Made by a program: the position numbers and the translations under genes. From positions 1 through 43,156 of the forward strand of contig CALGYZ010000062.1 of the NCBI GenBank assembly GCA_937934645.1: a stretch of 43,156 nt of DNA, given 5' to 3'. The notes under the pieces are model-generated. The model searched no databases. It was not told the DNA's origin and saw nothing but the letters and a program-made list of their open reading frames with translations. Below, in pieces: positions 23,973-31,825 of the stretch. How positions within the stretch are numbered: the stretch's first letter is position 1; every line of letters starts with the position of its first letter. The stretch comes from an uncultured Bacillaceae bacterium. GTDB lineage: Bacteria > Bacillota > Bacilli > Bacillales > Caldibacillaceae.

Positions 23973-25700
23973 TTATACACGCGTTTCTTTTTTTACCGGT
24001 TCATCATGGAAATCAAGTCCGGATTTTACTTCCTTAACATAACCGGCACGGATGACAAAGTCCCCAAACCGCTCTCCTTCCCGGCCTTCCTTGGCATAAT
24101 GCCGGAAAATCTCTTCCAGTGTTTCTAAAATCTCCTTTTCCCCGATGTTTTCCCGGTACAATTTGTTCAGGCGTTGCCCTGCATATCCTCCGCCTAAATA
24201 CAGGTTATATTTACCCGGTGCCTTGCCGATGAAGCCGATTTCCGCTAGCGGTGCCCTTGAGCAGCTGTTCGGGCAGCCGGACATGCGGATGACAATATCC
24301 CTGTTTTTCAAACCCGCACGGTCGGCAACCGCTTCTATTTTTTCCAGCAATGAAGGTAAATACCGTTCAGATTCAGCCATCGCCAGGCCGCAAGTCGGCA
24401 GGCCGACGCAGCTGATTGAATTCCGCCATAAAGGAGAAGCAAATTTTCCGCTTTCAAGATTATAAGTTTCAACCAGTCTTTCAATCTCTTTTTTCTTTTC
24501 TTCCGTCACATTGGCGATAATGACATTTTGGTTCGGCGTTAACCGGAATTCCCCGGTATGGATTTTTGCAATTTCCCTCAGCCCCGTTAAAAACTGCACT
24601 TCATCACCGTCCTTCAGCCGGCCACCGGGAATAAACAAAGTTAAGTGCCATTTTCCGTTTCCTTTAATCCAACCGTACCGGTCGCCGTTATGCGTAAAAT
24701 GGAACGGTTTTTCCTTCTGCAATTTCCAGCCCAGGCGGCTTTCCAGTTCATTTTTAAACCAGCCAATGCCGCGGGAATCGATCGTATATTTTAGCCGGGC
24801 ATACTTCCGGTCAGAACGGTTTCCGTAATCCCTTTGCACCAGAACAACTTTTTCCGCCACATCGACAACCTGTTCTTTCGTACAAAAACCGATAACCCGG
24901 CCGATTTGCGGATATGTTTTCCGCTCCCCGTGGGTCATACCCATTCCCCCGCCGACAACCACGTTAAAACCGGTCAGTTTGCCTTCTTCCACGATCGCGA
25001 TAAAACCTAAATCCTGGGAGAAAATGTCAACATCATTGGATGGGGGAACAGCAACCCCAATTTTAAATTTCCTCGGTAAATACGTCTTACCGTAAATCGG
25101 TTCAATTTCCCGGCCTTCCTTCGTATCAATCTGTTTTTTTCCGTCAAGCCATATTTCGTGATAGGCCGGTGTCCGCGGCAACAGATGGTCATTAATCTGT
25201 TTCGCAACTTCAAATACTTCCCGGTGCAAATCCGACAAATCCGGATTCGGGCTGGTCATCACATTCCGGTTCACATCCCCGCAGGCGGCAATGGTTGTCA
25301 GGAGGGCATCATTTATTTCCTTGATCGTCTGTTTCAAATTCCATTTCAAAATACCGTGAAACTGGAAAGTTTGCCTTGTCGTTATTTTTAAGGTCCCGTT
25401 GGCATATGTCCGCGCAAGCCGGTCCATTTCCAGCCATTGCTCCGGCGTAATGAGCCCCGCCGGCATCCGGACGCGGATCATAAATTGATATGCCGGTTCC
25501 AACTTTTTTCTCCGCCGCTCATCACGGACATCCCGGTCATCCTGCTGATAACTGCCGTGAAACTTTAACCGCTTGTTATCATCCGCGGAAAGGGCCCCCG
25601 TCAACGGATCTCTCAGTCCTTCCGCAATCGTGCCCCGCATATAATAGCTTTCCGTTTTAATCCGTTCAATATCGCTCAGCTTTTTATTTTGTTTTTTCAT
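23973..25700 (-). CDS. cysI: NADPH-dependent sulfite reductase hemoprotein subunit
   Basis: 575-residue siroheme/[4Fe-4S] beta subunit that reduces sulfite to sulfide with electrons from CysJ. Cluster and siroheme ligands C431, C437, C476 and C480 are visible in SCVGLPTCGLA and SGCPNSCSRAP. Two sulfite-reductase repeats are present, with ARTYANGTLKITTRQTFQFH in the first. ATG at 25700 lies 7 bases after AGGGGTGG; a GTG at 25709 overlaps that site. 14 bases after cysJ. Confidence 0.96.
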   Translation of the reverse strand: MKKQNKKLSDIERIKTESYYMRGTIAEGLRDPLTGALSADDNKRLKFHGSYQQDDRDVRDERRRKKLEPAYQFMIRVRMPAGLITPEQWLEMDRLARTYANGTLKITTRQTFQFHGILKWNLKQTIKEINDALLTTIAACGDVNRNVMTSPNPDLSDLHREVFEVAKQINDHLLPRTPAYHEIWLDGKKQIDTKEGREIEPIYGKTYLPRKFKIGVAVPPSNDVDIFSQDLGFIAIVEEGKLTGFNVVVGGGMGMTHGERKTYPQIGRVIGFCTKEQVVDVAEKVVLVQRDYGNRSDRKYARLKYTIDSRGIGWFKNELESRLGWKLQKEKPFHFTHNGDRYGWIKGNGKWHLTLFIPGGRLKDGDEVQFLTGLREIAKIHTGEFRLTPNQNVIIANVTEEKKKEIERLVETYNLESGKFASPLWRNSISCVGLPTCGLAMAESERYLPSLLEKIEAVADRAGLKNRDIVIRMSGCPNSCSRAPLAEIGFIGKAPGKYNLYLGGGYAGQRLNKLYRENIGEKEILETLEEIFRHYAKEGREGERFGDFVIRAGYVKEVKSGLDFHDEPVKKETRV

Positions 25701-25714
25701 TATCTCCACCCCTT

Positions 25715-27547
25715 TTAATAAACGTCCCGTTGATAACGTTTTTCTCTTCTCATGGCGTCCAAATATTCAATCGCTTCTTCCTCTGACAAAGCGCCTTCTT
25801 TTTCCAGGATGGCAAGGATCGTTTGATGGACATCGCGGGCCATTCGCTTTTCATCTCCGCATACATACACGACCGCACCTTCTTCAAGCCATTTGTAAAA
25901 TTCTTTGCTCTTTTCCAGCATGCGGTGCTGCACATAAATTTTTCTGTCCGTATCGCGTGAAAAAGCGACATCCATCTTTGTTAAAACCCCGTTTCTTAGC
26001 CATTTTTGCCATTCAATCTGGTAGAGAAAATCCGAAGAAAAATGCTGGTCCCCGAAAAACAGCCATGATTTTCCCCTAATTCCTTCAACTTCCCGTTCCT
26101 GCAAAAATGCCCGGAAGGGTGCCACTCCGGTTCCCGGCCCGATCATGATAATCGGTCTGTCCGGATCATCCGGAAGTTTAAAATTCGGATTCGGATCAAT
26201 ATAGACAGGCAATGTATCCCCGGGTTGAACCCGTTCGGCAATTTGCCCCGAACATACCCCTTTTCTTTTTCTTCCATGGGTTTCAAAGCGGACAGTTCCG
26301 ACTGTTAAGTGCACTTCATCCGGATATGCCTTTAAACTGCTCGCAATGGAATAAAGTCTTGGTGGTAATTTTCTTAGAATACCGATAAATTCACTTGGTT
26401 TTAAGCCGTCCGGTGGAAAGTCACGGATTAAATCGAGTATATCCCTACCGTCGATATAAGCTTTCAATTTCTCACCGTTTTCCGGTTTTGTTAATTCCTG
26501 CAATTTTTTATTAGAAAAGATCTCCCCGGCTTTTTGCATCAAAGATTTTGTCAGACGGCTGATTTCATATTTCGTTAACAATGCCTGCCTGATGGACCGG
26601 ATATCTCCTTCTTTATTAATCGTTACCGATTCATCAGGATCCCAGTTTAATTCGTTGATAACAGCATCGACAAGTTCCGGGTCATTTTCCGGATAAATAC
26701 CTAAAGCGTCCCCGGGTTCAAATGTAAAACCGGAGTCTTCCAAGGATAAAACGAGATGCCTTGTTTCCTTGTTTGAACCCCGTCCGTTGAGATTAATATT
26801 TTCCAACACTTCCGCCCGGTACGGATTCTTCTTTGAATAAACCGACTGGGTCTCAGCTTGCGGCCAGGCGGACGGTTCTCTGACGGTTACGGCCGGGGCA
26901 TCGTTCTCTTTTTTTTCGTTCAATATGCGGAAGACCGCTTCCAGCCACTCAGCCGCAGATTCCTCAAAATCAACATCACAGTCAACACGCGGATAAATAC
27001 GTTCTCCCCCAAGTTCTTCCAGTCTTTTATCAAAATCTTTTCCGGTCTGGCAAAAAAACTCATAAGATTCGTCCCCGAGAGCCAGCACCGAAAAACGGAG
27101 ATGGTTCAGTTTCGGCGCCCGCTTGCTGTGAAGATATTCATAAAAGGATCGGGCATTTTCTGGCGGCTCCCCTTCTCCATGGGTACTTGTAATGATGAGC
27201 AATGTCCTAACCTTTTTTAACAAGCGCGGTTGAAATTCATCCATCGGAAAAAGCTGAACACGAAACTCATTTTCTTTTAATCTTTCAGTCAGTTCATTTG
27301 CCAGAGATTCGGCATTTCCCGTTTCACTGCCGTACAATACGGTCACTTCTTCCGTTTTAGTTCTAGCAACAACAGATGAAGTCGGTGTTATTGATTCTCC
27401 GGGTGCATTACCCGTCTTAACAATAAGCGGGTAGGATAAAAACCCGCATAACCAGGCTTTTTGATGATCCGTCAATGTCGGCAGGAGCCGGTCCAAATAC
27501 GCCCTTTGCTCTTCCGTAAAGGGGATATTTTCCAACGTATATTTCAC
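25715..27547 (-). CDS. cysJ: NADPH-dependent sulfite reductase flavoprotein subunit
   Basis: 610-residue diflavin reductase: flavodoxin-like FMN domain from about residue 68 (VLYGSETGNAE, THGEGEPPENA), FAD-binding domain (RLYSIASS, VCSG) and NADPH domain (GPGTGVAPFRAFLQER). It passes electrons from NADPH to CysI. The N-terminal 40 residues (NIPFTEEQRAYLDRLLPTL) match the leader segment of Bacillus CysJ, which supports the GTG start at 27547 behind GGAGTGAGG over a GTG at 27580 that lies on the promoter element. A separate promoter precedes it, although cysH is just upstream. Confidence 0.95.
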   Translation of the reverse strand: MKYTLENIPFTEEQRAYLDRLLPTLTDHQKAWLCGFLSYPLIVKTGNAPGESITPTSSVVARTKTEEVTVLYGSETGNAESLANELTERLKENEFRVQLFPMDEFQPRLLKKVRTLLIITSTHGEGEPPENARSFYEYLHSKRAPKLNHLRFSVLALGDESYEFFCQTGKDFDKRLEELGGERIYPRVDCDVDFEESAAEWLEAVFRILNEKKENDAPAVTVREPSAWPQAETQSVYSKKNPYRAEVLENINLNGRGSNKETRHLVLSLEDSGFTFEPGDALGIYPENDPELVDAVINELNWDPDESVTINKEGDIRSIRQALLTKYEISRLTKSLMQKAGEIFSNKKLQELTKPENGEKLKAYIDGRDILDLIRDFPPDGLKPSEFIGILRKLPPRLYSIASSLKAYPDEVHLTVGTVRFETHGRKRKGVCSGQIAERVQPGDTLPVYIDPNPNFKLPDDPDRPIIMIGPGTGVAPFRAFLQEREVEGIRGKSWLFFGDQHFSSDFLYQIEWQKWLRNGVLTKMDVAFSRDTDRKIYVQHRMLEKSKEFYKWLEEGAVVYVCGDEKRMARDVHQTILAILEKEGALSEEEAIEYLDAMRREKRYQRDVY

Positions 27548-27577
27548 CTGACCCACCTCACTCCAATTATAATAATT

Positions 27578-27624
27578 CACATCTATTTAGTATGAATTAT
27601 AGTAATAAAATTAATTATTGTTTA
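27578..27624 (-). promoter_or_regulatory. cysJ promoter with sulfur operator element
   Basis: TAAACA (27619-27624), 17-base spacer, TATAAT (27596-27601). Downstream and overlapping the -10 is a 21-base element (27578-27598) identical at 18 positions to the one at cysH. Here the element is part of a wider dyad, AATTCA (27574-27579) with TGAATT (27593-27598), 25 bases overall. Its position suggests a repressor site. Confidence 0.6.
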
Positions 27625-27631
27625 CTTTATG

Positions 27632-28357
27632 TTAGTTTTTCGGCAAATGCAGTCCACACTCGGTTTTGTTAAAACCAGGCCATCTGCCTTCCCGGCTGTC
27701 TCCACCGTCCGATACCGGAAACGTGCACGGCGCACACCCGATGCTCGGATAATTCCGGTCATGCAACGGATTAAATGGCAATTGGTTCCCATTTATATAG
27801 TCCCAAACATCATGCCATGTCCAGTGAATTAAGGGACAAATTTTGATCGATTCAAACCGTTCATCCTTATTGACAAAATCCGTTTTTCTCCGGAGCGGGG
27901 ACTGCTCCCTTCTGAGTCCGGAAATCCATGCCGGAACTCCATACAGCACTTCCTCAAGCGGTCTGATTTTCCGGAGAAAGCAACATAAATCCGGATCTTT
28001 CTTCCACAATTCGGCTCCGTATTTCTTTTCCTGTTCCGGAAGGGAAATTTTTGGCTTTTTTAATTCAATTCGCAATGCGGGATATTTCTTCTTTACCCGC
28101 CTGATTAGTTCATATGTTTCCGGAAAATGTAGTCCCGTATCAAGAAAAACAACTTTGGCATCCTTTTTTATTTTCGAGATTAAATCAATAAGCACAATCC
28201 CCTCTGCTCCAAAACTGCAGGCATACACAAGGGAATCCCCGTACATATCATAGGCCCATTCTAAAACCGTTACGGCACCCTTCATTTCATCTGTAACATC
28301 CAGGTCCCGGAACGGATCATCCGTAAAATTTTGATATGACAATAATTCTTTTTGCAT
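27632..28357 (-). CDS. cysH: Phosphoadenylyl/adenylyl-sulfate reductase
   Basis: 241-residue thioredoxin-dependent reductase that releases sulfite. Paired cysteines C125-C126 in CCFLRKIRPL and C208/C211 in IGCAPCT are the [4Fe-4S] ligands of the bacterial APS-reductase branch, and C234 in KTECGLH is the catalytic thiol. Enterobacterial PAPS reductases lack the four cluster cysteines. It therefore probably accepts APS, and perhaps PAPS as Bacillus CysH does. First gene of the cysH-cysJ-cysI-sumT-sirB-sat-cysC series, with its own strong promoter. Confidence 0.95.
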   Translation of the reverse strand: MQKELLSYQNFTDDPFRDLDVTDEMKGAVTVLEWAYDMYGDSLVYACSFGAEGIVLIDLISKIKKDAKVVFLDTGLHFPETYELIRRVKKKYPALRIELKKPKISLPEQEKKYGAELWKKDPDLCCFLRKIRPLEEVLYGVPAWISGLRREQSPLRRKTDFVNKDERFESIKICPLIHWTWHDVWDYINGNQLPFNPLHDRNYPSIGCAPCTFPVSDGGDSREGRWPGFNKTECGLHLPKN

Positions 28358-28415
28358 GAAATTCCTCCCTTTAATATCAACAGGAAACCAATAAATCCAC
28401 TTAAAACTGGTAAAA

Positions 28416-28466
28416 CATATCTGTTTAGTGTGAATTTAGTATATGATTATTTTTTTTAAAAGTCAA
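28416..28466 (-). promoter_or_regulatory. cysH promoter with sulfur operator element
   Basis: TTGACT (28461-28466), 17-base spacer, TATACT (28438-28443), followed 1 base later by the 21-base element (28416-28436) shared with cysJ. The leader of about 70 bases is too short for an S-box riboswitch and no such fold was seen. Confidence 0.7.
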
Positions 28467-28496
28467 TGAATTTTTTGAAAATAGGACCAATTTCCT

Positions 28497-29360
28497 TTAA
28501 CCGGACTCTGTCAATTTTCTGTTTATATAATTTACAAATTTCTCTGCGATATCAAAATCATAGATTTGATACAGAGTTCTTGTGCCGACAACATCTTCAA
28601 TTTCATTAAACAAGAGTGTGCCGTCTGCCCCTAAAAAGAAATCAATACCGGCAAAATCCGGCTGTAACAGATGAATGATTTTATACACGAGCTCCTTTTC
28701 CACGTCGCTTAACAAATAAGGTTCAGCTTTTCCTCCAAGGGAAACATTTGCTTTAAAACTTTCATTGGAATAGCGTTTAACCGCTGCGACAATAGACCTG
28801 CCAAGCACATATACGCGGATATCCGTTCCGGGAGTTGGACAAACTTCCTGCAAAATGCACCGGTTCTGCGGTAATTTATCTATTATATATTTTAATTGTT
28901 TTTCATTCTCCGCCAAAAAAACTTCCTTTCCGCCGTGACCGCCGACCGATTTTACGACCAGCGGGAAAACCAGCCTGTTTTTTTCCGGAGAAAAATAACG
29001 CTTGTCGACAATCATTGTTTTAACGGACAGGATCCCCCGGGCGTTGATAAACTGGTGAGTTTTTGCTTTATTATTGGCGATGTTTGTCACCATTGCGGAA
29101 TTAAACACACGGGAACCCATTGTTTCAAAATGGGTGCCGATCAAACTGTCCCGGCTGCGATTAATGACAAAATCCGGCTTTTTTATTCTCCATCCGTTTA
29201 CTTCCGCAAGAAATCCTCCGTCAATAACGAGATTTAGTTCATCCGTTAGTACAAGTCGGGTGTTCATTCCGTACTTCCAGGATGCTTCGATAATACGTCT
29301 GGCAAACCATTTATTTTTTTTGTAATCATGCCGGTGATAAATTAATAATCCGTTATACAT
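28497..29360 (-). CDS. RimK-like ATP-grasp ligase, second of a pair
   Basis: 287-residue ATP-grasp protein of the RimK/YheC-like kind; exact product unknown. The N-terminal pre-ATP domain runs to about 85, then the ATP-grasp core: VFPLVVKSVGGHGGKEVFL (ATP-binding Lys and glycine loop), CILQEVC, GTDIRVYVLG, KANVSLGGKAEP and DFAGIDFFLG. The last metal-binding segment reads LLFNEIEDVVG, with Glu-Asp where RimK enzymes usually carry E-x-N. ATG at 29360 overlaps the previous gene by 8 bases (ATGTATAA), so both are translationally coupled. Such enzymes join a carboxylate to an amine via acyl-phosphate; substrate is not deducible. Ends 139 bases upstream of cysH. Confidence 0.75.
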   Translation of the reverse strand: MYNGLLIYHRHDYKKNKWFARRIIEASWKYGMNTRLVLTDELNLVIDGGFLAEVNGWRIKKPDFVINRSRDSLIGTHFETMGSRVFNSAMVTNIANNKAKTHQFINARGILSVKTMIVDKRYFSPEKNRLVFPLVVKSVGGHGGKEVFLAENEKQLKYIIDKLPQNRCILQEVCPTPGTDIRVYVLGRSIVAAVKRYSNESFKANVSLGGKAEPYLLSDVEKELVYKIIHLLQPDFAGIDFFLGADGTLLFNEIEDVVGTRTLYQIYDFDIAEKFVNYINRKLTESG

Positions 29361-30249
29361 CGTTCATTTGCTCCTTTATATACCGGAAAATGTATTCAGA
29401 AACATCGATGCCCGTGCAATCGTAAACATTTTTAATATGGGCGTTGGAATTCACCTCACAAACAAGGGGATTACCGTCTTTCCCGAACAGCAAATCCACA
29501 CCAGAAAAATCCGCCCCGACAGCTTTTGATGCCCGGACAGCCAATGCGGAAAACGCTTCCGGAGGATCAAAGGTGTGCATCGTTCCGCCATTTGTGACAT
29601 TGGCGCGAAAGTCCCGTTCATTCGTTCTCATCATTCCGGTGACAACCCGGTCTCCAACAACATATAAACGGACATCTTTCCCTCTGCTTTCCTCAATAAA
29701 TTCTTGATAGAGGTGGGGTGTGTATAATAATTTTTTCCGTTTTTCCAGCAGCTCACTCCGGTTACGGACCAGATACACCTGGGCGCCGAAAGAACCGAAT
29801 GCTTCCTTTACAACGATTGGATATTGAAATTCTCTTTCAATGGTTTCGATGAAATGCTGCACATCCGGTTCTTCAACACCTGGAAAAACGAGCGGTGAAA
29901 ATACCGTTTTCGGCATGGGGATATGTTTTGTTCCCAATACCTGGGCAGTCAATATTTTGTCATCGCACACCCGGATTGCCTCCGCACTGTTGAACAGCCG
30001 GTAACCAAGGGCTTCCAGCTGCCCGGCGAGACGGATATCTTTATCCAAAAAAAGAATGAAATCCGGATCCGGAATATCCGGTTTTATTTTTATTTTCAAT
30101 GCGTCGTTTTCCATCAACGCTGTTACTTCCCGATTTTCAACCATCACTAAATGAATCCCTGCTTCAGCCGCAGACTTGACATACATCTCATGAATTTCCA
30201 TAAATTTTTTCATTTTCAAGCTCCCGTTATAAATCAGCCAGCCGATCAT
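29353..30249 (-). CDS. RimK/LysX-like ATP-grasp ligase, first of a pair
   Basis: 298-residue ATP-grasp ligase related to RimK alpha-L-glutamate ligase. The pre-ATP domain (MIGWLIYNGSL, DPDFILFLDKDI, RLFNSAEAIRVCDDKILT) is followed by IVVKEAFGSFGAQVYLV, YQEFIEESRGKDVRLYVVG, FRANVTNGG and GVDLLFGKDGNPLVCEVNSNAH, where E and N are the canonical Mg2+ ligands. The catalytic core therefore looks intact, unlike its partner. GGAGGT lies about 12 bases before ATG 30249, a long spacing. Likely forms a heteromeric pair or two-step ligation with the downstream paralogue. Peptide, cofactor or cell-wall modification are all possible. Confidence 0.78.
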   Translation of the reverse strand: MIGWLIYNGSLKMKKFMEIHEMYVKSAAEAGIHLVMVENREVTALMENDALKIKIKPDIPDPDFILFLDKDIRLAGQLEALGYRLFNSAEAIRVCDDKILTAQVLGTKHIPMPKTVFSPLVFPGVEEPDVQHFIETIEREFQYPIVVKEAFGSFGAQVYLVRNRSELLEKRKKLLYTPHLYQEFIEESRGKDVRLYVVGDRVVTGMMRTNERDFRANVTNGGTMHTFDPPEAFSALAVRASKAVGADFSGVDLLFGKDGNPLVCEVNSNAHIKNVYDCTGIDVSEYIFRYIKEQMNDV

Positions 30250-30365
30250 AGTTCACATCGGACCTCCGTAATTTATCACCAGTAAAATTTTCCTTCTTCA
30301 TATATTATCACAAACTTTGCACTCCGACGCGTAAGAGAATAATACTGGAATGACGGAAAAATATA

Positions 30366-30394
30366 TTGACATAATAACTATTAAAAATTATAAT
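30366..30394 (+). promoter_or_regulatory. Consensus sigma-A promoter upstream of hisC
   Basis: Perfect TTGACA (30366-30371) and perfect TATAAT (30389-30394) separated by 17 bases. A second TTGACA at 30404-30409 with CATATT 17 bases on may be a second start. Predicted transcripts begin about 170 bases before hisC. Confidence 0.75.
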
Positions 30395-30487
30395 TATAAC
30401 ATATTGACAAATATTTGGAAAATTTACATATTTTTGTCGGAATTTTGTTTTTATCATTGTTATATGCCGGAAATAATATTTCTTACG

Positions 30488-30527
30488 GAATCTACGTCCC
30501 TACTGTCAGATTCAGTAGGGCTTTTTG
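30488..30527 (+). terminator. Intrinsic terminator inside the hisC leader
   Basis: CCCTACTG (30498-30505) / CAGTAGGG (30513-30520) with a 7-base loop, followed by CTTTTTG. An alternative pairing GAATCT (30488-30493) with AGATTC (30508-30513) would invade the loop and right arm, as in attenuators. No plus-strand gene lies upstream, so it either ends a small RNA of about 125 bases or attenuates hisC. Confidence 0.65.
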
Positions 30528-30572
30528 TTAATTATGAAAACAGCATGAACATCGAAAAGCGAGGGATGATTG

Positions 30573-31649
30573 ATGAAAGAACAAATTTTGCAACTGAAAC
30601 CGTATAAACCGGGAAAATCACCCGAAGATATTAAGAAAGAATACAATATTAACCAGGTTATTAAGCTGGCGTCCAACGAAAATCCGTACGGCTGTTCCCC
30701 TGAAGTCGAGAATGCAATCCGCGGGGCCCTGCGCAATTCTGCAATATATCCGGATGGTCATGCAAGCAATATCCGGGAAAAACTTGCTATGCATCTCGGC
30801 GTGAATGAAAACCAATTATTGTTTGGCAGCGGCCTTGATGAAGTGATCCAAATTATCAGCCGGACACTGCTCGTAGAAGGCGACAATATTGTAACAAGCG
30901 AAGAAACATTTCCCCAATATAAACATCATGCCGTTATTGAAGGGTGTGAAGTAAGGGAAACTCCGCTGAAAAGCGGCTGTTTCGATCTGGAGCGGATGTA
31001 CCAGCAAATTGACGAACGGACAAAAATCGTCTGGATTTGCAATCCGAACAACCCTACCGGTACTTATGTAAATGAAACGGCTTTGCTCGATTTTCTAAAC
31101 AAGGTTCCGTCCGGTACTTACGTTGTAATCGATGAAGCCTATTACGAATATGCAACAGCTGGCGATTATCCGGAAACCATTCCTTTACTTCCACAGTTTG
31201 AAAATTTAATCATTTTACGGACATTTTCCAAAGCGTACGGACTTGCAGCATTTCGGATTGGATATGCAATCGGGCATGAACAGATTATAGAAAAGTTGAA
31301 TATTTGCCGTCTTCCCTTTAATACATCTTCCTTTGCCCAATTAGCGGCTGTTTATGCACTGGAAGACCAGCAATTTGTGAAAAATTGCGTTGAAAAAACG
31401 AGAAAAGAAATCGAAAAATTTGAAGAAAAATTGTCTGCTTTAAATGTCAACTATTATCCGTCACAAACTAACTTCATGTTTATCCGGACGGAGGATCCCA
31501 CCGGCATGTATGAATATTTATTAAAAAACGGATATATTGTCCGTCCGTTCCCGAACGGAGTGAGAATCACCCTTGGTACCGGCAGTCAAAACGAAGAGTT
31601 GCTTTCGGTTTTGGAAGACTATTTTCATGACAGAAAAAATACATTATAA
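30573..31649 (+). CDS. hisC: Histidinol-phosphate/aromatic aminotransferase
   Basis: 358-residue class I/II PLP aminotransferase. K220 in RTFSKAYGLAAFRIG binds PLP; NPNNPTG and DEAYYEY are the other cofactor motifs, and LASNENPYG is the N-terminal HisC signature. Converts imidazole acetol phosphate to histidinol phosphate; in Bacillus the same enzyme also transaminates phenylalanine and tyrosine precursors. ATG at 30573 follows GAGGG. In B. subtilis hisC follows the trp genes, whereas here it is alone behind its own promoter and leader terminator. Confidence 0.9.
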   Translation: MKEQILQLKPYKPGKSPEDIKKEYNINQVIKLASNENPYGCSPEVENAIRGALRNSAIYPDGHASNIREKLAMHLGVNENQLLFGSGLDEVIQIISRTLLVEGDNIVTSEETFPQYKHHAVIEGCEVRETPLKSGCFDLERMYQQIDERTKIVWICNPNNPTGTYVNETALLDFLNKVPSGTYVVIDEAYYEYATAGDYPETIPLLPQFENLIILRTFSKAYGLAAFRIGYAIGHEQIIEKLNICRLPFNTSSFAQLAAVYALEDQQFVKNCVEKTRKEIEKFEEKLSALNVNYYPSQTNFMFIRTEDPTGMYEYLLKNGYIVRPFPNGVRITLGTGSQNEELLSVLEDYFHDRKNTL

Positions 31650-31716
31650 TAATAAGTGACTTTTGTATAAATCCGCAGAAAAATAAATCTGCAGCTTCTT
31701 CATTTGTTGCCGACAT

Positions 31717-31752
31717 AAAAAGAGCTGTTCATGTCCGACAGCTCTTTTTTTG
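31717..31752 (+). terminator. Intrinsic terminator after hisC
   Basis: AAAAAGAGCTGT (31717-31728) pairs with ACAGCTCTTTTT (31738-31749) around a 9-base loop, followed by further Ts. Strong. Confidence 0.85.
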
Positions 31753-31825
31753 CGTTTTGTTTTTTGGAATATATTGGTATATTATAGTTGTAAAGTTATG
31801 CTGGGAAGGTATGGAGGTGAGTGGC

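Larger units (their letters stand above)
30250..30572. other. AT-rich regulatory region between the ATP-grasp pair and hisC
   Basis: No convincing gene. It holds two plus-strand promoter candidates, an intrinsic terminator at 30498-30527 and the hisC ribosome site. A weak reading frame across it has no ribosome site and crosses the terminator. Confidence 0.6.

Noticed and set aside
30350..30607. 85-codon open frame before hisC
   Set aside because: No ribosome site, crosses an intrinsic terminator and overlaps the hisC start out of frame.
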